In this document: positions 7,489 through 16,019 of the stretch, in pieces
Numbering within the stretch: position 1 is the first letter of the stretch
Layout: each line of letters opens with the position of its first letter
Origin: CAYJAZ01 sp964371865
GTDB taxonomy: Bacteria; Desulfobacterota; Desulfovibrionia; Desulfovibrionales; Desulfovibrionaceae
Assembly: GCA_964371865.1 (NCBI GenBank)
Contig: CAYJOR010000037.1
Location: 1 to 25,168 of the forward strand
Length of the DNA stretch: 25,168 bases
Reading direction: 5' to 3'
The notes under the pieces: model-generated
The model's database searches: none
The model's input: only the letters and a program-made list of their open reading frames with translations
What the model was told of the DNA's origin: nothing
Made by a program: the position numbers and the translations under genes

Positions 7489-9066
7489 ATGAAAATTATA
7501 TCATCACAAAATACTATTGAAAGCAAAATTAGTCTATCTAGCCAAAATATAAAGATTTTACATCTACTTTGGAGGCATGAACTCTATAACAAAAAAGCTC
7601 TTTGTTCTGGAGTTGGCAAGTGCGGGAAATGTAAAATCCGTTTTATATCTCCTGCACCTGAACCTTCTAAGGACGAAAATGAACTTCTTACTTTCGACGA
7701 AATTGACAGTAACATACGCTTATCATGCAAACATTATGCCAAAGATGAACACATCATAGAACTTATAGAAGACGACTTCCAAACTATTAATAATATTAAT
7801 GATACAGATAAAAATATTAAAGAAGAAAAATATTTTATAGAGTATGAAAAACAAGAAAATCTACCTGTGTGCCTTGCTATAGATTTTGGAACAACCAGTT
7901 TAGAATATACACTTTTTAAAAATTCTAAGATCTATGCTCGCGGAAAAATGCTGAACCCTATGCAGGGAATTGGCAGTGAAGTTATGGCAAGATTAGAGTT
8001 TGCAAAATCTTTTGAAAATGCTGAACTCTTAAAAACACGTACTTGGCAAGTGATAAAAAATATAGTTGCAGAGAGTCAAAATTTAGGCTTAATTGTTGAA
8101 CAGATTATTTTCTCTGCAAATTCTGCCATGACATATCTTGCACTTGGGTTTGAATCAAAATCTTTAGCATCTGCTCCTTATTCTCTGACTTATACGGGTG
8201 GAGATATTCAATATATCGAGGGTTTACCTCCTATTTTTATTCCTCCACTTCTTGCCCCTTTTGTAGGCGGAGATATATCAAGCGGTCTTTTTGCACTACA
8301 TCAGCGAGAAAATCTTTCTTATCCTTACTTATTTGTTGATATGGGGACGAACGCAGAATTTATTCTTCACGTTTCTGAAAATGAAAATTATATGGCGTCA
8401 GTTCCTCTTGGTCCAAGTGTTGAGGGAGTCGGCCTTACATTTGGAACAGTGGCAAATTCTACAAGCATAGTTGATTTTAATTTGACTCCACTCGGGCTAA
8501 AAGAAATTTTACTCGATGGTAATCAAGAAAAAGCTAAAGGAATTTGTGGAGTTGGATATCTTCACTTACTACAAATTTTATCTCGAATAAGTCTTATTGA
8601 CAAAGAGGGGCATTTCATTATAAAACCAAGCATGCCGCTTGCTCGAAAGGTTGCACAATTTACTGAAAGCACGTGCGGCTATTGTTTACAACTTAACCAT
8701 GGAATTTATTTATCCGGACAAGATGTTGAAAGCCTTTTGATGGTTAAAGCTGCATTTCGTACTGCTTTTGAAATTCTTCTTGATTCCTCCTCTATTAATG
8801 AATCTCAACTTCAAAAAGTATATGTAGCCGGTGCATTTGGAAAATACCTAAAAACAGATACAATCACAGATATAGGTTTTCTGCCGCACATACTGCTCTC
8901 CAAAATCGAACAGATTGGAAACAGTTCTTTAGAAGGTGCACAACTTTTATGCACATCAAACAACCAAGAACATATAAAAAAGATATTCAGAGATTATAAG
9001 CATATAGAGCTTGCTAATCATTCTGCCTTTTCTGAAATTTATATGAAACATTTTAACTTTGAGTAA
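7489..9066 (+). CDS. RACo-like [2Fe-2S]/ASKHA protein (reductive activator of corrinoid proteins)
   Basis: The protein has 525 residues. Its N-terminal ferredoxin-like domain carries C39, C45, C48 and C80 in the [2Fe-2S] pattern (CSGVGKCGKC, then SCKHY). After an acidic linker (about 95-120) comes a large ASKHA-type ATPase domain with phosphate-binding motifs IDFGTTS (131-137) and FVDMGTNAE (282-290), a GGDISSGLFA segment near 260, and a late VAGAFGKYL motif. This matches the DUF4445/RACo family, which uses ATP to reduce inactive Co(II) cobalamin in corrinoid proteins or methionine synthase-type enzymes. No corrinoid protein, methyltransferase or B12 gene lies nearby, so the target is unknown. 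Two bases separate it from the Rsm22-type gene, so the pair is probably co-transcribed. Confidence 0.85.
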   Translation: MKIISSQNTIESKISLSSQNIKILHLLWRHELYNKKALCSGVGKCGKCKIRFISPAPEPSKDENELLTFDEIDSNIRLSCKHYAKDEHIIELIEDDFQTINNINDTDKNIKEEKYFIEYEKQENLPVCLAIDFGTTSLEYTLFKNSKIYARGKMLNPMQGIGSEVMARLEFAKSFENAELLKTRTWQVIKNIVAESQNLGLIVEQIIFSANSAMTYLALGFESKSLASAPYSLTYTGGDIQYIEGLPPIFIPPLLAPFVGGDISSGLFALHQRENLSYPYLFVDMGTNAEFILHVSENENYMASVPLGPSVEGVGLTFGTVANSTSIVDFNLTPLGLKEILLDGNQEKAKGICGVGYLHLLQILSRISLIDKEGHFIIKPSMPLARKVAQFTESTCGYCLQLNHGIYLSGQDVESLLMVKAAFRTAFEILLDSSSINESQLQKVYVAGAFGKYLKTDTITDIGFLPHILLSKIEQIGNSSLEGAQLLCTSNNQEHIKKIFRDYKHIELANHSAFSEIYMKHFNFE

Positions 9067-9068
9067 TT

Positions 9069-10268
9069 ATGAGACACACTTATCAAGAAAAAATTAAACC
9101 TTTCTTTCCACTTTTTGCACGCCCGAACGCATTTGTTCAAAGCTCAATGGTAGCTATCGGCGAAGTTATTGAAGAAGTTTTAAACCAAAGCCCATCACAA
9201 CGTCACGAACTAAAATACGCAATACGTGACCTTTCTGCCCTTCTCACAAATGAAAGAGCAGATATGGCAAAACCTTATTGGACATCATCACGCTTTATTG
9301 CTGCATACACTAGCTTTTTCCTTCCTTGGAACCTTATCAGACTCACCCAACTCTACCCTTATCTTGAACTTCCAGAAGTTGAGGACGGTGACTATGTAGT
9401 TGATATCGGTTCAGGCACTCTTACAGCTATTATCGCTTTATGGATTGCTCGCCCTGATTATAGAGAAAAAAAGCTTAATATTATCGCAACCGACGTTGCG
9501 AATAAACCTATGGAAATAGGCAAAGAAATCTTTGTTCGCCTTGTAGATAAACTTGATATTTCTTTAAATTGGAATATCAGACTTGAGAAAAAACATAGTC
9601 TACAAGTCGCAAAAGGTACAGGATTAAACTTTGAACGTGCGCCAAAACTTCTTATATCAGCAAACGTGCTCAACGAACTAGAGACTCGTCAAGGCCTCCA
9701 AAAGAAAGAACTTAATAACTTCTTCTACGATTACACACAAGAAGTTAAGAATTTTATCGCTGAAGATGGTGCTTATATTGCTATCGAACCAGGTACAAGA
9801 CAAGGCGGACGTATCATTACAAGCTTACGCGAAAATGCTATCGAAAATCAGCTATTCCCTTATGCTCCTTGCCCACACCCTTTTGACTGCCCTATTCAAA
9901 AAAATAGACAGCTTAATACTTGGTGTCACTTACAATGCCCTACTTACTCACCTAGCTGGCTTAAAGAAATTTCTAAAGAAGCTAAGATGGAACGTGATAA
10001 CCTCAATCTTTCATTTGTACTTCTTAAAAAGCAGTATGAAGGCGGCTACCCAAATGCAGGTCGTGTAATTTCTAATGCTTTCTCTGTTCCGGGTCGTGGA
10101 AGATGTAGATACATCTGTACGGATAGAGGGCTTGCTCTTTTGACTGATTCAGCACAACTCCCTCACTCCGTTCTTGTTTCTGTACAAGTTACTCCAAAAA
10201 GAGACAAAAAATCAAACGCTTACATTGCATATATTGACGTAGAAGGTGCATACGAAAGTATGGACTAG
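9069..10268 (+). CDS. Rsm22-family small-subunit rRNA methyltransferase-like protein
   Basis: The protein has 399 residues. A helical N-terminal region (1-100) precedes a class I SAM-dependent methyltransferase fold with motif I VVDIGSGTLTA (110-120), then IATDV (139-143), SANVLNELE and YIAIEPGTRQGGR. The C-terminal half holds the Rsm22 cysteine cluster: C268 and C274 (CPHPFDC), C286 and C290 (WCHLQC), plus C346 and C350. Mitochondrial Rsm22/METTL17 uses such cysteines for an Fe-S cluster and binds the small ribosomal subunit; by homology this protein probably acts in small-subunit assembly. Whether it methylates rRNA is unsettled in the family. It follows the RACo-like gene by 2 bases and ends before a strong terminator. 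Confidence 0.85.
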   Translation: MRHTYQEKIKPFFPLFARPNAFVQSSMVAIGEVIEEVLNQSPSQRHELKYAIRDLSALLTNERADMAKPYWTSSRFIAAYTSFFLPWNLIRLTQLYPYLELPEVEDGDYVVDIGSGTLTAIIALWIARPDYREKKLNIIATDVANKPMEIGKEIFVRLVDKLDISLNWNIRLEKKHSLQVAKGTGLNFERAPKLLISANVLNELETRQGLQKKELNNFFYDYTQEVKNFIAEDGAYIAIEPGTRQGGRIITSLRENAIENQLFPYAPCPHPFDCPIQKNRQLNTWCHLQCPTYSPSWLKEISKEAKMERDNLNLSFVLLKKQYEGGYPNAGRVISNAFSVPGRGRCRYICTDRGLALLTDSAQLPHSVLVSVQVTPKRDKKSNAYIAYIDVEGAYESMD

Positions 10269-10291
10269 AAAAACAAACTACCAAATAAAAG

Positions 10292-10325
10292 AACGCACGC
10301 TATAAGTTTATAGTGTGCGTTTTTT
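10292..10325 (+). terminator. Strong intrinsic terminator after the Rsm22-like gene
   Basis: AACGCACGCTATAA pairs with TTATAGTGTGCGTT (one G/T pair, tight loop), followed by a T run at 10320-10325. Confidence 0.9.
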
Positions 10326-10419
10326 AGTATAATTATCCTAGATAGTAAGATCTTAATTAAGAAATTTTGTTCTTTTTACGACATTCAAAAGGCAAAAATT
10401 TCATTTAGACACACACTAA

Positions 10420-10460
10420 TAAAAAAGAGAAAGACACACTTTCATTTGAAAATGTGTCTT
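10420..10460 (-). terminator. Intrinsic terminator of the M23 peptidase gene
   Basis: An almost perfect stem runs 10431-10460 (AAGACACACTTTCA with TGAAAATGTGTCTT, one mismatch). Read leftward it is followed by TCTCTTTTTTATT. It lies about 30 bases past the stop of the leftward gene. Confidence 0.85.
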
Positions 10461-10490
10461 CCTACAAATAATTTTACAACACTCTTTTTT

Positions 10491-12026
10491 CTATTCTTCT
10501 TCTTTTTGCTTAGGAACATACTGTGAAAGCATTATTGTTCCATTCATATAGTCTTTTATACTTGCAACTTGAACAAGAAATTTATCTTTCTGCTCACCTT
10601 CAAGCGGTGGTGATTGTGGAACTATGATTGAATCAGGATTTACAAACTTTCCATTTTCTTTAATTCTAAAATCAAGATGCGGCCCTGTTGATAGCCCTGT
10701 TGATCCCACATAGCCTATAATTTCCCCACGCTCGATAAATGAACCTTTCTTTGTTTTTTTATCATATTTTGATAAGTGAGCATACATTGACTCTAAGCCA
10801 TTACTATGCTTCATTATAATAAGTTTTCCATAACCACCTTGAGTGCCTACAAAGCTCACAGTTCCATCACCAACAGTACGAACAGGAGTGCCCGTAGGTG
10901 CAGCATAATCTATACCTTGGTGTGGGCGAACTGTTCCTAAAATTGGGTGTCTGCGTGCCATTGTATAGCCAGAGCTGATTCTGGTGTAGTCAAGCGGACT
11001 TTTAAGAAGGAGTTTCTCAAGAGCTTCACCGTTTGCATCATAATATGACTGTGAAGTTCCTTCCATTTCATAATGGTATGCAGAATAAGTTTTATTTTTA
11101 TTTGTATAAGAGACTGCTAATATATCGCCATAACTTACAAATTCACCATCACGATATTTTTTTTCAGCCAATATTTCAAATACATCGCCTTTTTTAATAT
11201 CTCGGAAGAAGTCAACTTGATAGGCAAGAATATTTACTATTGTAGGCGTGAGCGATGCCCTTTCGCCGAGTTCATCGAGTGCGCCGGAAAGGCTTACATC
11301 TATTTCAGCTTTAATATGTGAAAGTTCAATATCATATACTATAGGAGAAATTGCGGCTGTAAAAGTATAATCAACCTTTTCTTCACCTTGTTCATTTTTT
11401 GCAACACGAGGTTCAGCATTTAAAACAAATATTTCAGATTTATTTCTTTCATATTCAAATCGTACAAGCTGTTTATCTTCATTGAGTGTAACGGAATAAG
11501 GCGCATTTATAGTTATTTTTTCAAGTTCATGAATATCTTTTGAAATATCAATAGCTTCATAAATTTCAGCTTGACTAATATATTTATTAAGTATTGTACT
11601 TATTGTTTCACCGCTATTTACATGAGCAATAATAATCTCTTCACTATTGTTTAGTGGAGTTTCATCAAGGCTCATAATATTTTTTGAAACGATAGTTCTT
11701 ACGCTTCCATCTTTCTCATAAATTTGTGCTGCTGGAAGTTTTTCACCTGGTTGACTGAAAAATGCTAGGTCAACGGTATTTAACTTATTAGGTTTATCTT
11801 GACTTGTTTCGCCTGAAAGAGCAACCGCTTCAAGATTCTTACCTTCAGAATTTTTTTGGCTTTCATCAACTATAGCAACGCCAAATTCATTCGTACTATC
11901 TGAATTTTCAGAAGTTTGATTTTTAACTACGGATTGCGTAAAGTTTGAAAGAGGTGAATGTTCACTGAAAGTAACTGCAATTAGAGCAAATAACACAAAA
12001 CAAATAAAAATAATTTTTCTTTTCAT
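10491..12026 (-). CDS. OapA/Csd3-type M23 metallopeptidase (peptidoglycan DD-endopeptidase, MepM-like)
   Basis: The protein has 511 residues. A single hydrophobic stretch (4-20) acts as signal anchor, so the rest lies in the periplasm. A polar low-complexity region (30-90) precedes an OapA/LysM-like domain (about 128-200, with VNSGETISTILNKY), an inhibitory Csd3-like middle domain (about 210-320), and the LytM/M23 catalytic domain (about 350-465). Zinc-site residues H369 and D373 (HQGID), H417 (YAHL) and H450 (GPH) are present. The H-x-H motif reads H450-L-D452, so the third zinc ligand is Asp instead of His. I recall the same change in some other deltaproteobacterial homologues, so it may be a subfamily trait, not damage. 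Likely cleaves peptide crosslinks during wall growth. The ribosome site before the start is weak. Confidence 0.9.
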   Translation of the reverse strand: MKRKIIFICFVLFALIAVTFSEHSPLSNFTQSVVKNQTSENSDSTNEFGVAIVDESQKNSEGKNLEAVALSGETSQDKPNKLNTVDLAFFSQPGEKLPAAQIYEKDGSVRTIVSKNIMSLDETPLNNSEEIIIAHVNSGETISTILNKYISQAEIYEAIDISKDIHELEKITINAPYSVTLNEDKQLVRFEYERNKSEIFVLNAEPRVAKNEQGEEKVDYTFTAAISPIVYDIELSHIKAEIDVSLSGALDELGERASLTPTIVNILAYQVDFFRDIKKGDVFEILAEKKYRDGEFVSYGDILAVSYTNKNKTYSAYHYEMEGTSQSYYDANGEALEKLLLKSPLDYTRISSGYTMARRHPILGTVRPHQGIDYAAPTGTPVRTVGDGTVSFVGTQGGYGKLIIMKHSNGLESMYAHLSKYDKKTKKGSFIERGEIIGYVGSTGLSTGPHLDFRIKENGKFVNPDSIIVPQSPPLEGEQKDKFLVQVASIKDYMNGTIMLSQYVPKQKEEE

Positions 12027-12206
12027 AGTCGATAATCTAGTTTTATAGTCTTATGGGGTTAATAAAATTTTATGAGATTAAATACTCTTTTTGCAAATCT
12101 TTGTCTAGCGAATTAATTCATTATTTAAGTTATACAAGCAAAACAATCAATCTATCTATCTAATATAACAGTTAATTCATTACAAAATTTTCAAAGTATA
12201 AAAAAC

Positions 12207-12234
12207 TGGACAAGTTACAACTTACACGTTATAT
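12207..12234 (+). promoter_or_regulatory. Candidate promoter of the DnaA-like gene
   Basis: TGGACA (12207-12212), 16 bases, TTATAT (12229-12234), then a leader of about 20 bases carrying AAGG (12253-12256). No clear DnaA box (TTATNCACA) is seen in the upstream 240 bases. Confidence 0.4.
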
Positions 12235-12263
12235 ACACGATAATAAAATTATAAGGTTTGTCT

Positions 12264-13337
12264 ATGTTAAAGGTTGATTATTTCTCCATAAAGTGGAACC
12301 TACTTCTTAAATTAGAAGATTATTTATTCAATAATCAGACATCTTACAACATGGAAATTTTAAATAATATCACAAGCCTAAAACTCTCTGAAATGCCTAT
12401 AGATTTATATAATCCTGTTTTAATTAAAGCCCCCACGTCCGCAGGGAAAACACATATTTTAGATTCATTAGCACTAACCTTTCATAAGCAAGCACCACAC
12501 TTTAAAATAGCTTACGGAAAAGCTCACGGCTTAATCAATATTTTTACAGATAAAAAAAATCAAACTCGCAGAATCGAAGAATTATACGATGCTGATATCC
12601 TCTTACTTGACGATATTCACCTACTCGTAGGCAGACCAGATATACAAAAAGAACTTGTTTTATTGATTGATAGCCTTATCGAAAATAATAAATTCGTAGC
12701 TGTGACCTATTCTATAGATAAAAATCTAGAACAAAGCTCCTTCTTTAGCTTTTCGTGGACTTTGGAAGACACCCTTCTTTCACGACTTTCCTCTGGTATT
12801 GTGTTCAACCTAGAAAACCCTGACCTAGACGTGCGTATGCGAGTTGTTGAAAAATTATCGAACGATTATAAACTTAATCTTACAAAAGCAATGTGTTTAT
12901 CCATAGCAAGATTTAGTCAAGATATTAGACAACTTAAAGGTGTTCTAAAAACAATCGCTGCCTACACAAAAGCTACAAAAATTTCTATAGATGAAGAAGA
13001 TTTACTACGCATGCTAAATGGATATGGCGATAGTAACAGTCTTTCACCAGAACTTATAATAGCCCATACAGCAACTTACTTCGGTTTACAAACAAAAGAA
13101 CTCAAAGGAACCAGCAGAAAGAAAAATGTTATTATGGCTCGACAAATAGGTATGTATTTATGCAGAAAGCTTCTTGGGCTTTCATTCAGCAGAATTGCAG
13201 ATCTCTTTGGAGGAAAAGACCATACTACCGTTATTCACGCCTGCCGAAAAGTTGAAGACCAACCAGCTCTTCAACCAACTCTTGAGCTTCTTACGGAAAA
13301 AATCAACTACAATTCAACTTTATTAACTGGATTTTAG
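12264..13337 (+). CDS. DnaA-like AAA+ protein lacking domains I/II but with DNA-binding domain IV
   Basis: I choose ATG 12264 (357 residues), 7 bases after AAGG; a TTG two codons earlier is too close to that site. Residues 1-50 show no DnaA domain I. The AAA+ core has a P-loop KAPTSAGKTH (55-64), Walker B ILLLDDIHLL (112-121), a probable arginine finger in SRLSSG (about 173-178) and a sensor II-like DIRQLKGVL (220-228). The C-terminal helix-turn-helix domain (about 255-345) ends in the DnaA signature GGKDHTTVIHACRKV (316-330). It therefore should recognise DnaA-box-type DNA, yet lacks the part of DnaA that recruits helicase. The P-loop differs from DnaA's GPxGLGKTH. Standing alone beside gap, not dnaN, it is probably a paralogue and regulator, not the main initiator. 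That role is inference. Confidence 0.82.
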   Translation: MLKVDYFSIKWNLLLKLEDYLFNNQTSYNMEILNNITSLKLSEMPIDLYNPVLIKAPTSAGKTHILDSLALTFHKQAPHFKIAYGKAHGLINIFTDKKNQTRRIEELYDADILLLDDIHLLVGRPDIQKELVLLIDSLIENNKFVAVTYSIDKNLEQSSFFSFSWTLEDTLLSRLSSGIVFNLENPDLDVRMRVVEKLSNDYKLNLTKAMCLSIARFSQDIRQLKGVLKTIAAYTKATKISIDEEDLLRMLNGYGDSNSLSPELIIAHTATYFGLQTKELKGTSRKKNVIMARQIGMYLCRKLLGLSFSRIADLFGGKDHTTVIHACRKVEDQPALQPTLELLTEKINYNSTLLTGF

Positions 13338-13752
13338 CTACTATTTGTTAAAAAAATAACAATATATTCTTTATAATTATAAACGTTATAAAAATTTTTG
13401 ATAAAGTATCACAAAAATAATTATCTGGAAGTGCTTTACAAACTAAAAAAAATACGCTAAGCTTACATAAATTTGTGTTTAAAGTTTAACTGTTTGTTTA
13501 CATAATCAAACTATCACAAAACTCTAACATCGAGCTTTATTTAGACTTTTGGCACAATATTAGCGTATGAATTATTTTTTTTAGTGTTAGAATTTTTATT
13601 GTTTATCTAAAAAACTTGTTTCATGTTTATTTGACTTTACTGCAATTAAATTTATTTTTTTGCATAATATTTATGCGTTTTAAATCGCTGTAGATTGCAC
13701 GCATTAGCTTTTTTTAACATTATAACTAAGAATATTTTAAGGATTTAGGACT
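13338..13752. other. 415-base AT-rich intergenic region upstream of gap
   Basis: No gene is visible. Features noted: a weak A/T-only stem TTGTTA/TAACAA just after the DnaA-like stop; a direct repeat TATCACAAAA at 13407-13416 and 13512-13521; a TTGGCAC-N5-TAGC sigma54-like sequence at 13549-13564; a palindrome GCATAA-TATT-TATGC near 13662-13675; and a ribosome site AAGGA at 13738-13742. A long leader or several promoters for gap are possible. Confidence 0.5.
13549..13565 (+). promoter_or_regulatory. Possible sigma54-type promoter upstream of gap
   Basis: TTGGCACAATATTAGCG has GG and GC exactly 10 bases apart, as in the -24/-12 consensus TGGCAC-N5-TTGC, with one mismatch in the -12 box. The leader to gap would be about 180 bases. 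A housekeeping promoter further down (TTGACT at 13631-13636 with a poor -10) is an alternative. Confidence 0.25.
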
Positions 13753-14769
13753 ATGAAAAAAACTAGAATAGCTATTAACGGTTTTGGTCGTATTGGTCGT
13801 CAAGTATTTCGTGCACTTCAAGAATCTTATAAAGATCAAATCGAAGTTGTAGCAATCAACGATCTTTGCGATGCTGCTACAAACGTACATCTTCTAGAGT
13901 TCGATTCTGTATATGGCAAAGCTAACTTCTCAGCTACTCTTGAAGGCGATGTTATTAAAGTGGGCGATTGGAGTGTAAAATGTCTTGCTCAAAGAGATCC
14001 TAAATTACTTCCTTGGGGTGAACTTGGTGTTGACCTTGTTGTAGAATCAACAGGTATCTTCCGTTCAGCTAAAGATGCTGCTGTTCACATTGCAAACGGT
14101 GCTAAAAAAGTTGTTATTTCAGCTCCTGCAAAAGATCAAGACATCACTATCGTTATGGGCGTAAACCACGACGATTATGATGCTTCTAAACACCATGTTC
14201 TTTCAAACGCTTCTTGTACAACAAACTGTCTTGCTCCTGTTGCTAAAGTTCTTGAAGAAGAATATGGCATTGAATCAGGTGTTATGACTACTATCCACTC
14301 ATACACCAATGATCAACGTATCCTTGATCTTCCACACAGCGATTTACGTCGTGCTCGTGCAGCTGCATGTAACATTATCCCAACTTCAACAGGTGCTGCT
14401 CAAGCTGTATCAGAAGTATTGCCTTCTCTTAAAGGTAAATTTACAGGTTTCTCACTTCGTGTGCCTACACCTACAGTTTCTATCATCGACTTCACAGTTA
14501 TTCTTAAAAAAGAAACAACTACAGAAGATATGCTTGCTAAAATGAAAAAAGCTTCTGAAACAGACCTTAAAGGTATCTTAGAATACTGCGATAAAAAACT
14601 TGTTTCTATGGACTTCAAAGGAAACCCACACTCTTCTATCTTAGAAGTTGAATATTCATACATTCAAGATGGTAACATGGCAAAAATCATTGCTTGGTAC
14701 GATAACGAATGGGGTTACTCAAACCGTATCTGTGACCTTATCGTTCACATGGCAAAACAAGGTTTCTAA
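13753..14769 (+). CDS. gap: Glyceraldehyde-3-phosphate dehydrogenase
   Basis: The protein has 338 residues and oxidises glyceraldehyde-3-phosphate with NAD and phosphate to 1,3-bisphosphoglycerate in glycolysis, or the reverse. The N-terminal Rossmann motif INGFGRIGRQ is at 8-17. D37 in AINDL suggests NAD preference. The active-site block SNASCTTNCLAP has nucleophile C155; H182 follows in TTIHSYTNDQ. DLPHSDLRRARAA and IIPTSTGAA are typical phosphate-site segments. Codon use is biased to a small C/T-ending set like the alcohol dehydrogenase, pointing to high expression. AAGGA lies 10 bases upstream of the start. A strong terminator follows, so it is a single-gene unit. It sits beside glucokinase and the glycogen genes, fitting a sugar-using glycolytic role. 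Confidence 0.97.
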   Translation: MKKTRIAINGFGRIGRQVFRALQESYKDQIEVVAINDLCDAATNVHLLEFDSVYGKANFSATLEGDVIKVGDWSVKCLAQRDPKLLPWGELGVDLVVESTGIFRSAKDAAVHIANGAKKVVISAPAKDQDITIVMGVNHDDYDASKHHVLSNASCTTNCLAPVAKVLEEEYGIESGVMTTIHSYTNDQRILDLPHSDLRRARAAACNIIPTSTGAAQAVSEVLPSLKGKFTGFSLRVPTPTVSIIDFTVILKKETTTEDMLAKMKKASETDLKGILEYCDKKLVSMDFKGNPHSSILEVEYSYIQDGNMAKIIAWYDNEWGYSNRICDLIVHMAKQGF

Positions 14770-14786
14770 TTTTTATTAGGGTGGAT

Positions 14787-14802
14787 TTAGAAACATACCC
14801 TA
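14787..14802 (-). repeat. TAGGGTATGTTTCTAA dispersed element, copy 2
   Basis: TTAGAAACATACCCTA on the plus strand is identical to 5926-5941. Here AGGGT (14779-14783) and ACCCT (14797-14801) also form a small imperfect stem. It lies between the gap stop and its terminator. Confidence 0.5.
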
Positions 14803-14823
14803 GACAATCAGTTTAATACTTTG

Positions 14824-14869
14824 AGGGTGAAATTTTAGCTTTATAAGTTGCTAAGATTTCACCCTTTTT
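14824..14869 (+). terminator. Intrinsic terminator of gap
   Basis: AGGGTGAAATTTTAGC (14824-14839) pairs with GCTAAGATTTCACCCT (14850-14865) with one mismatch, a 10-base loop, then a T run to 14869. Confidence 0.92.
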
Positions 14870-14940
14870 GCGTACTTGATGATTTTACCTATTCAGATTC
14901 TACACAATCGTTGATATTACAATAAATGTTTTTAATGAAG

Positions 14941-14986
14941 CGGGAGAGAACTCGTTTTTTTAAAAAAACGTAGTTTCCCCCTCTCG
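14941..14986. repeat. Long GC-capped hairpin between gap and glk
   Basis: CGGGAGAGAA-CT-CGTTTTTTT pairs with AAAAAAACGTAGTTTCCCCCTCTCG, an imperfect long stem with an A/T core and G/C tips. It resembles the GGGGGAGAGAAC-type intergenic hairpins I recall from Desulfovibrio. It lies about 30 bases past the end of the leftward glucokinase gene and may act as its terminator, though no T run follows. Confidence 0.5.
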
Positions 14987-15014
14987 AAAAAAATTGTGCT
15001 AAGGTCTTTATTTA

Positions 15015-15938
15015 TTAAAGAAATTCTGTACAACCATAAAGAGCAACATTTTCATCCTTATTTAAATAAAGAGATACTGTTTTTAGATAAGAATGATGTG
15101 TTCTTGAGTTTGTAAATTCTTTATAAAAATCATCAGAGAAAATATGTTCATGCTTTGCTGAAATTCCACCAGTTAGAACAATAGTCGAAGGCAGAAGAGT
15201 TAATGCTAAATTACGCAAAGCTCGTGCTAACCAAATTGAAAAATATTTAAAGGCTTTTGCATCTGATGGAATCTGAACTGACGGAATAACTTCTCCAGTT
15301 ATAAACGTATTAATTAATTGCAGACCAGAACCTGTCAGTACATTATCAAGAGTAGCAAAGTCAATAGAAAGTTCTTTACAGATGAAATTTGAAAATTCAA
15401 CTTCAAAAGATTCCGATAAGTAGAAAGGACAAATCTGATGCCCTCCCTCAGATGGAGCTAACACCACTTCAGAATTTTTCATATGAAGTGCTGACACACC
15501 AAAGCCGGTTCCCGCCCCCGCTACTAATATTGGATATTCATAACTTGCCTTTGTTCTGTCCGCAAACAATTGAATAAAACCATGTTCCCTTTTGTGAACA
15601 AACGACATTGCTTGTGCACTGAAATCATTTACAAGTTTTACCGGCGGAAAGTTAGGGATATCATTTCGCAATTCGTTTACATCTAGATCCCAACTAAGAT
15701 TAGTGAGAACTCCGTAGTTTTCATTTTCAATAGGTCCAGCAACAGCAAAAACACACGACTCTATATTTTCCGGAGAAAATCTTTCATCAAGAGAATAAAG
15801 CTCTTTATAAATTTCCGTAAAACTTTTTTTGTGGGAAGAAATCCATGATGTAGTAAGCATAAAATAACTATTCTCTCTCTTTTCAAAAAGCGAAAAACGC
15901 GCGTTTGTGCCACCAATATCAGCAGTTAGATAGTACAT
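15015..15938 (-). CDS. glk: Glucokinase (Glk family)
   Basis: The enzyme phosphorylates glucose with ATP to glucose-6-phosphate in the cytoplasm. I choose the ATG at 15938 (307 residues), preceded by GGGG; a TTG six codons earlier lacks a ribosome site. The N-terminal phosphate motif LTADIGGTNARFSLF (4-18), AVAGPIENE, KLVNDFSAQA with probable catalytic base D105, LVAGAGTGFGVSAL, and SEGGH (163-167) are those of the proteobacterial Glk family, not the ROK family. Length is somewhat short of the usual 320. It is divergent from the debranching enzyme gene, which releases free glucose from glycogen branch points, so the two fit one pathway. Confidence 0.92.
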   Translation of the reverse strand: MYYLTADIGGTNARFSLFEKRENSYFMLTTSWISSHKKSFTEIYKELYSLDERFSPENIESCVFAVAGPIENENYGVLTNLSWDLDVNELRNDIPNFPPVKLVNDFSAQAMSFVHKREHGFIQLFADRTKASYEYPILVAGAGTGFGVSALHMKNSEVVLAPSEGGHQICPFYLSESFEVEFSNFICKELSIDFATLDNVLTGSGLQLINTFITGEVIPSVQIPSDAKAFKYFSIWLARALRNLALTLLPSTIVLTGGISAKHEHIFSDDFYKEFTNSRTHHSYLKTVSLYLNKDENVALYGCTEFL

Positions 15939-16019
15939 AAGAACCCCAAATATCAATAATTTCTATTGTTAAAATTAAAGCCTTTACTTCTATATACATT
16001 AATGCTAAAAATTTAACTG

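Noticed and set aside
7211..7492. Plus-strand 93-codon frame overlapping the 5' part of fliM and the divergent region
   Set aside because: It is antisense to fliM, runs through its promoter and has no recognisable protein features.
13346..13364. TTGTTA/TAACAA stem after the DnaA-like gene as terminator
   Set aside because: Six A/T-rich pairs and no T run; too weak to call.
12027..13752. Replication origin around the DnaA-like gene
   Set aside because: I found no cluster of TTATNCACA boxes or dnaN neighbour in the flanking regions.
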